NCBI GenBank assembly: GCA_013696525.1
Contig: JACCYK010000439.1
Coordinates: 1 to 7,054 of the forward strand
DNA length: 7,054 bases
Direction of reading: 5' to 3'
From: Chloroflexia bacterium
Lineage (GTDB): Bacteria > Chloroflexota > Chloroflexia > Thermomicrobiales > UBA6265
A program made the position numbers and the translations under genes. Shown in pieces: positions 1 to 6,030 of the stretch. Numbering within the stretch: the stretch's first letter is position 1; every line of letters begins with the position of its first letter. Under the pieces are notes generated by a model that made no database searches, was not told the origin of the DNA, and saw only the letters and a list, made by a program, of their open reading frames with translations.

Positions 1-1511
1 TCTACCGGCAACCACCAATGCCCCAACGTCCCGTCGCACGGAATCTCATCGTCGGCGGCTACCATCCGGCGATGAGAGAAGGCCCACGGGTTTGCGCACC
101 AACCGCGATTTCCTGCCTCGGCGGGCCGATAGTCGCGACAGTTCTGGCAGACTCGTGGGAGGTGGGCCGAGAGGTCGAGTCCGGAGAGGTCGAACGCATA
201 GGCGCTGTCGTCGTCTTCTGCAACAACATCAACCGTTAACCAAGGTTCGTCGGCAATGTTACTTTCGATCTCTGGTGCATCGATCGGGTCCTCGGTGTCG
301 GCGGCGGCTGCCAGGGAAGCACCTAATTGCGACTCCGGCGTCTTGTTGTCGTAATCCACACCGTGGCGCTCAAGCTCCGCAAACGGCAGGTCGTCCCGCC
401 GCTCCCTGACGTTCTGGTCCAGATCACGTTGCCATCCAACCGTGTCATCTGAGGCAGTTCGCGCATAGTGATTGCGGATGTCGAATTCGGCGGTTCCATG
501 GGTGGCTGGGCCAGTGTCGTCAGGTTGGAACGTGCCGTCGTCGCCCCGGAGGGATACGTCGGTCGTGTGCGGCCGGGGATCTTGCTCAGCCTGGACTTGG
601 CGACGAGATGGGGACATGCCGCCAGGATCAGTGTCAAGCGTCGCTGCACGCAACTGGGAGTCAACCGGCCGCCGATCGCCGGTCTCTTCTTCAATCGGTT
701 TTTGGGTGGGGGGTGTCTCCCGTTCGCCCTCATTGCCGTCGATATCATCCGAGGCAGCCGCGGAACGCGGTCCTGCCGGTTGCGCGTCTGATCCGATTCG
801 GGCATGAGGCGCGGGTCGGTCGTTTTCACTGGTTTCGATCATCGCCTCTGGGTCGCTGTTGCCGACCGCGTCGTGGTGGTGGTGAGCGGTAGTGCCCGCA
901 GGTGCGGTGGCTGGATGGTCGTCAGGCCGAGCGGCCTCATTCGCAAACGCGGCGAGCATGGCGATCTCAGCGGTACGAGCCGCTTGCAGCCGACCGCGTT
1001 CTCGATACGTCTCGCGCGCTCGGATGATGGCGTTGCGCGTGCCAATGTCCGTCGCCGGACCGGTCGCGGCGGGCTCGATCGGTCCGCTGTTCGTCATCGC
1101 CCAATCCGGTACGAGCTCGCGGCGGTGGGCGTACGCCGGTGGCTCGCCAGCTGAGCCCAACTCGCTGAGGACAACATCGTCACCCCCGGTGCGTTGCGGT
1201 GATTGGCCAAGCGAATCTCCAACGTCGGATTGATCGGCGGCAAGGAGCGCGGCGATTTCTCGCTCGGTTGCGGGCGGCATCTTGCGGTGGGGGAAGGGGT
1301 CGGCAATCGCCGGCGCCCCGGCTAGGCTGCCGGCGTCGAGCTTCGGCTCCCATAAATCGTGGTCCCATTGGTCCCGGCAGGCGATCTCATGCTTGCGGAC
1401 CATAATCATCAGATCGCTGGTGACTTTGCGGAGGGGGTGGTGACACCAGCCACTACTCGCGAGGCGAGCTTCTTGAAAATAGCGGCAGGAGCCGCATGTA
1501 TGCTTGCTCAC
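1..1511 (-). CDS. Twin four-cysteine module protein with long acidic linker (3' end outside window)
   Basis: The frame is open without a stop from its start to the window edge (503 codons seen). I do not recognise a named family. Residues 6-56 form a module with C6, C9, C23 and C45, containing CGSC, GWC, an EIAC tetrapeptide and a W-E-P ending. Residues 455-502 repeat it with C455, C458, C472 and C492, containing CQNC, GWC, EIPC and a W-W-L-P ending. C-x2-C-x13-C is identical in both; the last spacing is 21 versus 19. Four conserved cysteines suggest a bound metal, zinc or a [4Fe-4S] cluster as in small HiPIP-like domains; this is inference. The linker is rich in Asp, Glu, Ala, Pro and Thr and probably disordered, with a likely helix at 157-195, a four-His run at 210-213 and a more ordered patch near 344-388. 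No signal peptide or membrane segment is visible. GTG at 1511 is preferred because GAGGG lies six bases upstream; the ATG at 1517 abuts that SD. The gene is divergent from miaB. Confidence 0.82.
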   Translation of the reverse strand, partial: MSKHTCGSCRYFQEARLASSGWCHHPLRKVTSDLMIMVRKHEIACRDQWDHDLWEPKLDAGSLAGAPAIADPFPHRKMPPATEREIAALLAADQSDVGDSLGQSPQRTGGDDVVLSELGSAGEPPAYAHRRELVPDWAMTNSGPIEPAATGPATDIGTRNAIIRARETYRERGRLQAARTAEIAMLAAFANEAARPDDHPATAPAGTTAHHHHDAVGNSDPEAMIETSENDRPAPHARIGSDAQPAGPRSAAASDDIDGNEGERETPPTQKPIEEETGDRRPVDSQLRAATLDTDPGGMSPSRRQVQAEQDPRPHTTDVSLRGDDGTFQPDDTGPATHGTAEFDIRNHYARTASDDTVGWQRDLDQNVRERRDDLPFAELERHGVDYDNKTPESQLGASLAAAADTEDPIDAPEIESNIADEPWLTVDVVAEDDDSAYAFDLSGLDLSAHLPRVCQNCRDYRPAEAGNRGWCANPWAFSHRRMVAADDEIPCDGTLGHWWLPV

Positions 1512-1583
1512 CCGCATCCCTCGCAAGACTCGTTACATGCACGGGTCCGTGCCGCTGACCGCGTCGGGCCGCGGAAGGAGCAT

Positions 1584-1602
1584 TTCGAGCCCCACGCTCG
1601 AA
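1584..1602 (-). repeat. Perfect inverted repeat in the leader of the twin-cysteine gene
   Basis: TTCGAGC and GCTCGAA are perfect 7-base arms around a 5-base loop. It lies downstream of the minus-strand promoter and upstream of the start codon. There is no T-tract, so it is a leader hairpin or protein-binding site rather than a terminator. Confidence 0.45.
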
Positions 1603-1654
1603 CATCCGACCGGCGTCCGTTCAGGAATTGAGACTTCCTACCCGCCGCGTCTCC

Positions 1655-1683
1655 ATTCTAGCAACCAGGCCAGGGGTTGTCTA
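1655..1683 (-). promoter_or_regulatory. Sigma-70-type promoter for the twin-cysteine gene
   Basis: Read on the minus strand, TAGACA (1683-1678) and TAGAAT (1660-1655) are separated by exactly 17 bases. Each hexamer matches the consensus at five of six positions, which is notable in such GC-rich DNA. Transcription would start near 1648 and leave a leader of about 137 bases before the GTG at 1511. Confidence 0.6.
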
Positions 1684-1737
1684 CGTGACACGAGCTCGGG
1701 CTTGGTACAGGCCGTCTTCGGCGGGACTCCATCAATG

Positions 1738-1743
1738 TATACT
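1738..1743 (+). promoter_or_regulatory. Candidate -10 element for miaB
   Basis: TATACT lies 91 bases upstream of the miaB start codon in an otherwise GC-rich stretch. No good -35 is present at normal spacing (TCTTCG at 17 bases), so this is a partial promoter match. It is the best plus-strand candidate in the gap. Confidence 0.4.
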
Positions 1744-1755
1744 TAGCGGTTGGTC

Positions 1756-1779
1756 CCGCCCTCATCATGAGAGGGGCGG
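1756..1779 (+). repeat. Bulged hairpin in the miaB 5' leader
   Basis: CCGCCCTC (1756-1763) pairs with GAGGGGCGG (1771-1779), with one extra G bulged and a seven-base loop. It lies just downstream of the candidate miaB -10, within the expected untranslated leader. There is no following T-tract, so a terminator role is unlikely. Confidence 0.35.
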
Positions 1780-1834
1780 ACGACGAACCGTGCGGCGAGC
1801 CGCGGGACTTTGACCGGACGCGAGGAATCACGCC

Positions 1835-3196
1835 ATGCAGGACAAGCCAACCATTACGCTTCACCCCGCCGCGAGCCCGGCTCGACTGGCCCCGAACGGC
1901 AAACACTTCTTCATCTGGACGATCGGATGCCAGATGAACGAGGCTGATAGCGCCAAGATTGCGGCGATGTTGCAGGAAGTCGGCTATCAACCGACCGACC
2001 GAGAAGACGATGCGGATATTGTTGTGCTGAACTCCTGCGTCGTTCGCCAAGCGGCCGAAGACAAGGTCGCCGGCAAGCTCAACTCGTTGATGCGGTTGAA
2101 ACGGGCGAAGCCGGAGGTGCCGGTGGTCCTCACCGGGTGCATGGTGACGAATCAGCAAGCGGCGCTTCAACAACGATTTCCCCACGTCGACCTGTTCTTC
2201 AATCCATCGGACTTCGGACAGCTCGAGCGCGTTGTTCCGGAGTTGGCCGATCTCGATGACGACCTGGCGGATCTGCCGCATTACTACTTGCCGGACTCCC
2301 CCGATTCTGCCGGGATCACGGCATTCGTCCCGATCATTTACGGCTGCAACTTCCTCTGCTCGTATTGCATCGTGCCCTACCGGCGAGGAAAGGAGCGAAG
2401 CCGGCCGCTGGCTGAGATCGTGGCCGAGGTCGGACATCTGGTTGGTCGTGGGGTGCGCGAGGTGACGCTCCTGGGACAAACGGTCAATGCGTACGGACAT
2501 GACCTGGCGGAGAAACCGGGCTTGGCCGATCTGTTGGGGGCGATCGACGCCATCCCCGGCCTGGAGCGGTTGCGGTTTTTGACTTCGCATCCAAACTATA
2601 TGTCGAACGACATCATCGACGCGATGGCTGAATTGGAATCGGTGTGCGAGCACATGAATCTGCCGGTACAAGCCGGGGACGACGACGTGCTGCGACGCAT
2701 GCGCCGGAAGTACAGCCGGGACTACTGGAGAGACCGCATCGCCTACACCCGAGCGCGGATGCCGGGAGCGACCATCGCGACCGACATCATCGTTGGGTTT
2801 CCGGGCGAAACCGAGGCGCAGTTCCAACAGACGTACGACCTGCTGGACGAAGTCAGATGTGACAAAGTTCACCTCGCGATGTACTCGCCACGGCCGGGCA
2901 CGCTGTCGGCGCGGTGGGAGGATGACATTCCGCACCACGAGAAGCAGCGACGACATCAGGCGTTGGAGACACTCCAGGAACATCACTGCACCGACCGAAA
3001 CGCCAAGCGTTTACACGACACTGTCGAGGTCCTCGTCGAAGGGATGGCCAAAGGGCGCTGGACGGGACGGACTCGTGGCAACACCCTGGTCCACTTCGCC
3101 GACGAGCGCCGGGTGCTGGGCAAGCTCGTTGCGGTGACGATCACCGAGACAAGCCCGTGGTTTCTCATCGGCAAGCCGGCTGGGCCGGTGCGCTAG
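1835..3196 (+). CDS. miaB: tRNA-2-methylthio-N6-dimethylallyladenosine synthase MiaB
   Basis: A 453-residue radical-SAM methylthiotransferase that adds a methylthio group to N6-isopentenyl-adenosine 37 of tRNAs reading UNN codons. It acts in the cytoplasm and needs two [4Fe-4S] clusters. The N-terminal UPF0004 domain has cluster cysteines C32 (GCQMNE), C68 (NSCVVR) and C102 (TGCM). The radical-SAM triad is C171, C175 and C178 in the C-x3-C-x2-C motif, followed by VPYRRGKERSRP, a hallmark of the MiaB/RimO/MtaB superfamily. LLGQTVNAYG, HMNLPVQAG and DIIVGFPGET follow, and a TRAM domain fills about residues 385-450. Full length for the family. GAGGAA eight to nine bases upstream supports the ATG. 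The TPR gene follows after a short gap, probably in the same transcript. MiaB is favoured over MtaB or RimO by the QMNEADS and RGKERSRP sequences and overall layout. One small oddity is Thr where MiaB usually has Asn in GQNVNAYG. Confidence 0.95.
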   Translation: MQDKPTITLHPAASPARLAPNGKHFFIWTIGCQMNEADSAKIAAMLQEVGYQPTDREDDADIVVLNSCVVRQAAEDKVAGKLNSLMRLKRAKPEVPVVLTGCMVTNQQAALQQRFPHVDLFFNPSDFGQLERVVPELADLDDDLADLPHYYLPDSPDSAGITAFVPIIYGCNFLCSYCIVPYRRGKERSRPLAEIVAEVGHLVGRGVREVTLLGQTVNAYGHDLAEKPGLADLLGAIDAIPGLERLRFLTSHPNYMSNDIIDAMAELESVCEHMNLPVQAGDDDVLRRMRRKYSRDYWRDRIAYTRARMPGATIATDIIVGFPGETEAQFQQTYDLLDEVRCDKVHLAMYSPRPGTLSARWEDDIPHHEKQRRHQALETLQEHHCTDRNAKRLHDTVEVLVEGMAKGRWTGRTRGNTLVHFADERRVLGKLVAVTITETSPWFLIGKPAGPVR

Positions 3197-3234
3197 GCAC
3201 GCACAATACAAAGCACGAAAGCATGGGAGCAGAA

Positions 3235-4101
3235 GTGGCACAATCAGCGGCGGTAACACGACGGCAAATGATCGAGGCGGCCCGGCAGGCAGGGCTGACA
3301 AACCAATGGGACGAAGCCATTTCGCTCAATCAGCAACTCATTGAGCGCATGCCGCGGGACGCCGAGGCGCACAACCGGTTGGGACGGGCCTTCCTGGCCC
3401 TCGGCCGCCACGCGGAAGCAACGGACGCCTATTCCGATGCCCTGCGGGCCGATCCCGCGAACCTGATCGCCCGGCGCAACCTCCAACGCCTGGAGACGAT
3501 CCGCCACCGTGGCGATCCTGCTCTGGCCGCTGCCGGCACGCCGGCGGCGGATGCCGAGGCGGAGGTGACGCCGCGGAGGTCGGTCTTCATCGAGGAAGTA
3601 GGGAAGACGTGGGTCGACGAACTGGTGAACCCACCCGCGATTGATGTGCTGGTCGACGTCTATCCCGCTACCGAGCTTGAGCTCAACATGGAAGGCAACC
3701 GGCTGATCGTTACCACGCGAGACGGTCGCCGGCTCGGAGAGATCGAGGCCAAGACCGCCGAACGGGTGATCGAGCTGATGACCCGGGGCAACCGGTACGA
3801 AGCCTACTCACTCGGGCTTTCGGCCCAAAGCCTGCGTGTTATCTTGCGGGAAGTGTTTCACGATCCGGCCCAGGCTGATACCTTCTCCTTCCCCCGTCAG
3901 ATCACGTCGCGTGCATACCTACGAGAACGTGACTTGCTGCGCCAGCGCGACGAAGCCGACTTTTTCTTCTCTGATGATGAGGACGAAGAGGATGAGAGGA
4001 CGGCGGGCGAAGCGGACGATGAGGAACCGAGCGAGTCCGACCAGGGACAGTTCGCTGATGACACGGTCACCGTTGTTGAGGAAGAAGACTCGACGCTGTA
4101 A
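3235..4101 (+). CDS. TPR protein with unassigned central domain and acidic C-terminal tail
   Basis: A soluble protein of about 288 residues. Residues 12-83 form about two tetratricopeptide repeats, with canonical N-x-L-G-x-A-x-x-x-L-G and A-x-x-x-Y-x-x-A-L-x-x-D-P signatures, so a protein-binding role is likely. A variable stretch follows, then a compact alpha/beta-looking region at about 125-235, including a G-N-R-L-I-V strand, D-G-R-R-L-G-E-I and a helix ending in LMTRG. That stretch faintly resembles a HIRAN-like arrangement, but I cannot assign it. The last 50 residues are dominated by Asp and Glu and are probably disordered. GTG at 3235 is chosen because GGGAG lies five bases upstream; an in-frame ATG at 3223 is the alternative, adding four residues, but lacks an SD. 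It starts 38 bases after miaB and is likely co-transcribed. No enzymatic motif is visible. Confidence 0.85.
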   Translation: MAQSAAVTRRQMIEAARQAGLTNQWDEAISLNQQLIERMPRDAEAHNRLGRAFLALGRHAEATDAYSDALRADPANLIARRNLQRLETIRHRGDPALAAAGTPAADAEAEVTPRRSVFIEEVGKTWVDELVNPPAIDVLVDVYPATELELNMEGNRLIVTTRDGRRLGEIEAKTAERVIELMTRGNRYEAYSLGLSAQSLRVILREVFHDPAQADTFSFPRQITSRAYLRERDLLRQRDEADFFFSDDEDEEDERTAGEADDEEPSESDQGQFADDTVTVVEEEDSTL

Positions 4102-4119
4102 CGCGACCCGGTTATGTTC

Positions 4120-4153
4120 ACCGGCACGACATCAGCAATGATGGCGTGCCGGT
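4120..4153. terminator. GNRA-capped hairpin between convergent genes, possible bidirectional terminator
   Basis: ACCGGCACG (4120-4128) pairs perfectly with CGTGCCGGT (4145-4153). Inside, after an A/G mismatch, CATCA pairs with TGATG around a GCAA tetraloop (4135-4138). It lies 18 bases after the TPR stop and 31 bases beyond the stop of the convergent small membrane protein. The flanking T-runs are weak on both strands, so efficient intrinsic termination is uncertain. Confidence 0.55.
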
Positions 4154-4184
4154 GGTTTGCGCGGTGATTGCCGGCCAGCGCCCG

Positions 4185-4550
4185 TTAGCGATCGATGACG
4201 ACCAAGAGCGTGATCATCAGCAGCAGAAGGGGACCGGCGGTGAACACCAGACGTCGCAAGTCAGACCGGATGTACGCGAACTCCTCGGCCCGCGTGAGTC
4301 TTGGGCGGACCACGGCCGGCCGCGTAAGCTCGGCCGCGCGGGCGGTTGCTGGCCGCGATGACCGTCGCGGTTGCTCCTCCAGAACAACACGGTCGCCATC
4401 CACCGGCGCGGCCACGGCGCGCTCGCGGGCTTCCATCGCCTGAATTTGCGACCGGGTGGGCTGGTCGGACGCACCGCGCTGCTGGCGACGGGAACGGGTG
4501 GCCCGGCCTCTCGATGGTGCTTTTCGACCTGACTGATCACCAACGCTCAC
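4185..4550 (-). CDS. Small protein with C-terminal transmembrane anchor
   Basis: A 121-residue protein of unknown function. The first ~85 residues are Arg-, Ala- and Gln-rich and look disordered, probably on the cytoplasmic side. They are followed by an amphipathic stretch (RAEEFAYIRSDLRR, about 87-100) and a single hydrophobic helix at about 101-119 (LVFTAGPLLLLMITLLVVI) that ends the protein after D-R. The architecture is that of a tail-anchored or single-span membrane protein. A motif of the form E-x-A-Y-x-x-x-D-L-R-R before a terminal helix is, from memory, common in small Thermomicrobia proteins; this is not verified. The start is GTG at 4550 with a weak GAGAAA upstream. It lies 29 bases after the YkvA-like gene and is probably translated from the same mRNA. 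Confidence 0.72.
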   Translation of the reverse strand: MSVGDQSGRKAPSRGRATRSRRQQRGASDQPTRSQIQAMEARERAVAAPVDGDRVVLEEQPRRSSRPATARAAELTRPAVVRPRLTRAEEFAYIRSDLRRLVFTAGPLLLLMITLLVVIDR

Positions 4551-4579
4551 GATTTCTCGCTTTCACACTTGTCGCGGCG

Positions 4580-4996
4580 CTACGACCGGCTCGCTGGAGA
4601 ATCGTGGACACGATACGCCGTATCCACATAGGCTTGGTCACGGTTCGGGGAGTGGGTGGCCGCTCGCCAATGGTCCGAAGGTCTTCCCATCTCAGCCAAA
4701 TGCTGATTTACCACGGCCGCCGGGGCGAGCCGCGGCAGGAGTCGAAAGGTGATCATCAGCGCAATACCGATGAGCCCGAGGTCGTCTACCTGCCCGATCC
4801 CCAATAGGAAATCTGGAATGAGATCGATCGGCGAAATCACATAGAGCAGGATGGCAATTGGAACCAGCAACTTATAGACGGGAGCTACCCGGCGATCGCG
4901 GGCGAGTCGCCAAGTCAGACGGAGATTGTCCAACCCTCCTGGCGCAAGTATGACATTGGCCGATCGAAACGCCTGTCCACGATGTCGAAGGGTCAT
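4580..4996 (-). CDS. YkvA family (DUF1232) membrane protein
   Basis: A 138-residue membrane protein carrying the diagnostic DUF1232 signature at residues 52-72: Y-V-I-S-P-I-D-L-I-P-D-F, then I-G-x-V-D-D-L. This is flanked by hydrophobic helices at about 39-54 and 73-90. The family's biochemical role is not established. The last ~50 residues are polar and variable. The ATG at 4996 is chosen because a perfect AGGAGG sits five bases upstream; a GTG immediately before it would be only two bases from the SD. A TATACT -10 candidate lies just upstream in the gap after mobA, so this gene and the following small membrane protein may form their own two-gene unit or be read from mobA. Confidence 0.88.
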   Translation of the reverse strand: MTLRHRGQAFRSANVILAPGGLDNLRLTWRLARDRRVAPVYKLLVPIAILLYVISPIDLIPDFLLGIGQVDDLGLIGIALMITFRLLPRLAPAAVVNQHLAEMGRPSDHWRAATHSPNRDQAYVDTAYRVHDSPASRS

Positions 4997-5026
4997 CACG
5001 TCCTCCTGGTGCCCCTTTCCGCTGCA

Positions 5027-5032
5027 AGTATA
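5027..5032 (-). promoter_or_regulatory. Candidate -10 element for the YkvA-like gene
   Basis: On the minus strand TATACT is followed by a leader of about 24 bases that includes the AGGAGG site. It lies in the 60-base gap after the mobA stop. The -35 region at normal spacing is GC-only, so only the -10 is supported. Confidence 0.4.
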
Positions 5033-5056
5033 GAAGAAGAGCCCGCGACCCGCCGC

Positions 5057-5719
5057 CTAGCGGGGAAGCCATTCGCGGGCTTGTCGCATCGCTGCCGGTG
5101 TATCCACGCTGAAGAACGACCGAGCTCCCACATCGTCGACCCCGAGTTGGGCTTGATCGACCGCTTCGACCCGGACATCGGGGAAGAAGCTGCTTATGCG
5201 CCGTTCGCCGGCCAGCAGCCGTCGTTCGGCGGCCGGACGACAGCGATGACTATAGATGGCGTGTAGGGTTTGCGGCACAAGCCGTGGGCGCCGGTCGCGA
5301 TCGGGATCAGGGATGACCGGGAGCAGCACGTCATAGGCATCCCGAGGTCGCCCAGCCATCCGGCGCAGGAGATGGGGATCGAGAAACGGCATGTCACAGG
5401 CGACGACGAGACAGTGAGGATGTTTGGTTGCCTCGAGGGCGGTGACGATGCCGCCCAACGGGCCCGCGCCGGGAAATCTGTCGGCGATCAGCGGCGCGTC
5501 AAATTCGTCGTATCCGGGGCGATCAACGCCGACCAGGAACAGGTCGTCCGTCACGTCGTGGAGTCGAGCGATGACGCTGACCAGCACCGGCGGACCGGTA
5601 GGGTGGAGCGAGAGCAGGGCCTTATCTGAGCCCATGCGGCGGCTCGATCCACCGCAAAGGATGGCTACACTGATCGGGGCGTCGATCGTTTCCAGCGAAT
5701 TCGCCATTCCGCCGCCCAA
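5057..5719 (-). CDS. mobA: Molybdenum cofactor guanylyltransferase MobA
   Basis: A 220-residue nucleotidyltransferase that joins GMP from GTP to molybdopterin-bound molybdenum, giving the bis-MGD-type cofactor precursor in the cytoplasm. The N-terminal nucleotide-binding loop is L-C-G-G-S-S-R-R-M-G-S-D-K-A (21-34), with Cys in place of the usual Ala. D80-R-F-P-G-A-G-P-L-G-G-I is the second family block, and C-D109-M-P-F-L carries the metal-binding Asp. The C-terminal block has H-x-I-Y, R-R-L-L-A-G and S-F-F-x-V-D-T-P-A, as in MobA. Length is about the family norm. The start is TTG at 5719, preceded by AAGGA five bases upstream; the ATG at 5707 (four residues shorter) is the alternative but lacks a properly spaced SD. 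A molybdenum- or tungsten-dependent enzyme is implied in this organism, but none is in the window. Other nucleotidyltransferases such as MocA are less likely. Confidence 0.9.
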   Translation of the reverse strand: MGGGMANSLETIDAPISVAILCGGSSRRMGSDKALLSLHPTGPPVLVSVIARLHDVTDDLFLVGVDRPGYDEFDAPLIADRFPGAGPLGGIVTALEATKHPHCLVVACDMPFLDPHLLRRMAGRPRDAYDVLLPVIPDPDRDRRPRLVPQTLHAIYSHRCRPAAERRLLAGERRISSFFPDVRVEAVDQAQLGVDDVGARSFFSVDTPAAMRQAREWLPR

Positions 5720-5780
5720 CCGCGTCCTTGACTCCAGATGATCGATGACGCAACTCCTAGCGCGATGTCGCTGCTGCCGC

Positions 5781-5786
5781 TATAAT
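5781..5786 (+). promoter_or_regulatory. Perfect TATAAT -10 candidate upstream of the sORF/SWIM leader
   Basis: An exact TATAAT occurs in GC-rich DNA on the plus strand, with transcription expected to begin near 5793. The -35 position (TAGCGC at 17 bases) is a poor match, so an activator or an alternative sigma factor may be involved. A plus-strand terminator lies about 135 bases downstream and no plus-strand gene lies upstream, which supports a local transcript starting here. Confidence 0.5.
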
Positions 5787-5852
5787 CATCCCTTAACGAT
5801 GATCGGCGGTGGCAACCGAAGTGTCATGTCGATCTCGGATGGAGGTTCAGCT

Positions 5853-5930
5853 ATGGACCACGGCCATCGCCAAATCCGGAGCCCCGGAGCAGCACCAGAT
5901 GCAATCGCATCGTGGTGCTGTTCTGTTTAA
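5853..5930 (+). CDS. Putative 25-aa leader peptide overlapping a terminator
   Basis: A 25-codon ORF begins with ATG seven bases after a full GGAGG (5841-5845). It encodes a His/Arg/Pro/Ala-rich peptide ending in S-W-C-C-S-V. Its last third is the terminator hairpin: the 3' arm encodes W-C-C, and the stop codon uses the last T of the T-tract. A ribosome finishing this ORF would unfold the terminator, while a stalled or absent ribosome would let it form. The Trp-Cys-Cys codons resemble control codons of amino-acid attenuators, but here they lie inside the hairpin rather than before it. A longer in-frame start at 5745 (61 codons) lacks an SD and would overlap the TATAAT. Translation is inferred from the SD and spacing; homology is untested. 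Confidence 0.45.
   Translation: MDHGHRQIRSPGAAPDAIASWCCSV
5890..5928 (+). terminator. Intrinsic terminator or attenuator upstream of the SWIM gene
   Basis: AGCACCA-GATGC pairs with GCATC-G-TGGTGCT around an AATC loop, giving 12 bp plus a closing C-G pair and one bulged G. TTCTGTTT, with six T in eight, follows immediately. This is the best intrinsic terminator in the window and points to the plus strand. It lies about 100 bases before the SWIM start codon. Confidence 0.7.
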
Positions 5931-6030
5931 CGCTCGTTTCTCCCGTGCGGTAGAGAGGAGAGCCGCCGCTGATTGATCGTACGGACCGTTCATTCCAGTG
6001 CGACCGAACGTACCCTGAAGGAGTCAATCC

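Larger units (their letters stand above)
1512..1834. other. Divergent intergenic region with promoters and hairpins
   Basis: This 323-base gap separates the minus-strand twin-cysteine gene from miaB. I see no convincing gene in it. It holds a good minus-strand promoter candidate (1655-1683) and a plus-strand -10 candidate (1738-1743). On the transcript leading to the twin-cysteine gene there are three short inverted repeats: 1623-1639 (5 bp arms), 1584-1602 (7 bp arms, 5-base loop) and 1539-1552 (5 bp arms, 4-base loop). On the miaB side there is one bulged hairpin at 1756-1779. Confidence 0.6.
5720..6030. other. Divergent leader region between mobA and the SWIM gene
   Basis: This 311-base gap is not empty. 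On the plus strand it contains, in order, TATAAT (5781-5786), an SD with a 25-codon ORF (5841-5930), a 5-bp hairpin (5875-5888) and an intrinsic terminator (5890-5928). About 100 bases follow before the SWIM start codon, ending in AAGGAG. GGCGGTGGC (5805-5813) can also pair with GCCATCGCC (5863-5871) over nine bases, with one G-U. No clear minus-strand promoter for mobA was found. Confidence 0.6.

Noticed and set aside
323..829. A 168-codon minus-strand frame inside the twin-cysteine gene
   Set aside because: It is in another frame of the same strand, Arg/Thr/Pro-rich and without an SD. The longer frame with duplicated cysteine motifs explains the region.
892..1233. Plus-strand frame opposite the twin-cysteine gene
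   Set aside because: Composition (Ala, Arg, Ser) is that of an antisense shadow, and the minus-strand frame here is open and has structured motifs.
1658..2986. A 442-codon open frame on the minus strand opposite miaB
   Set aside because: It lies almost wholly antisense to a certain miaB gene, is rich in Arg, Val and His as shadow frames of GC-rich genes are, and shows no recognisable domain.
4346..4807. Plus-strand frame opposite the YkvA-like and small membrane protein genes
   Set aside because: The minus strand carries the DUF1232 signature and a perfect AGGAGG. The plus frame crosses the gap between the two genes and has no motif.
5745..5852. Upstream in-frame extension of the 25-codon ORF to an ATG at 5745
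   Set aside because: No SD precedes 5745, and the extension would run across the TATAAT. The ATG at 5853 has GGAGG at seven bases.
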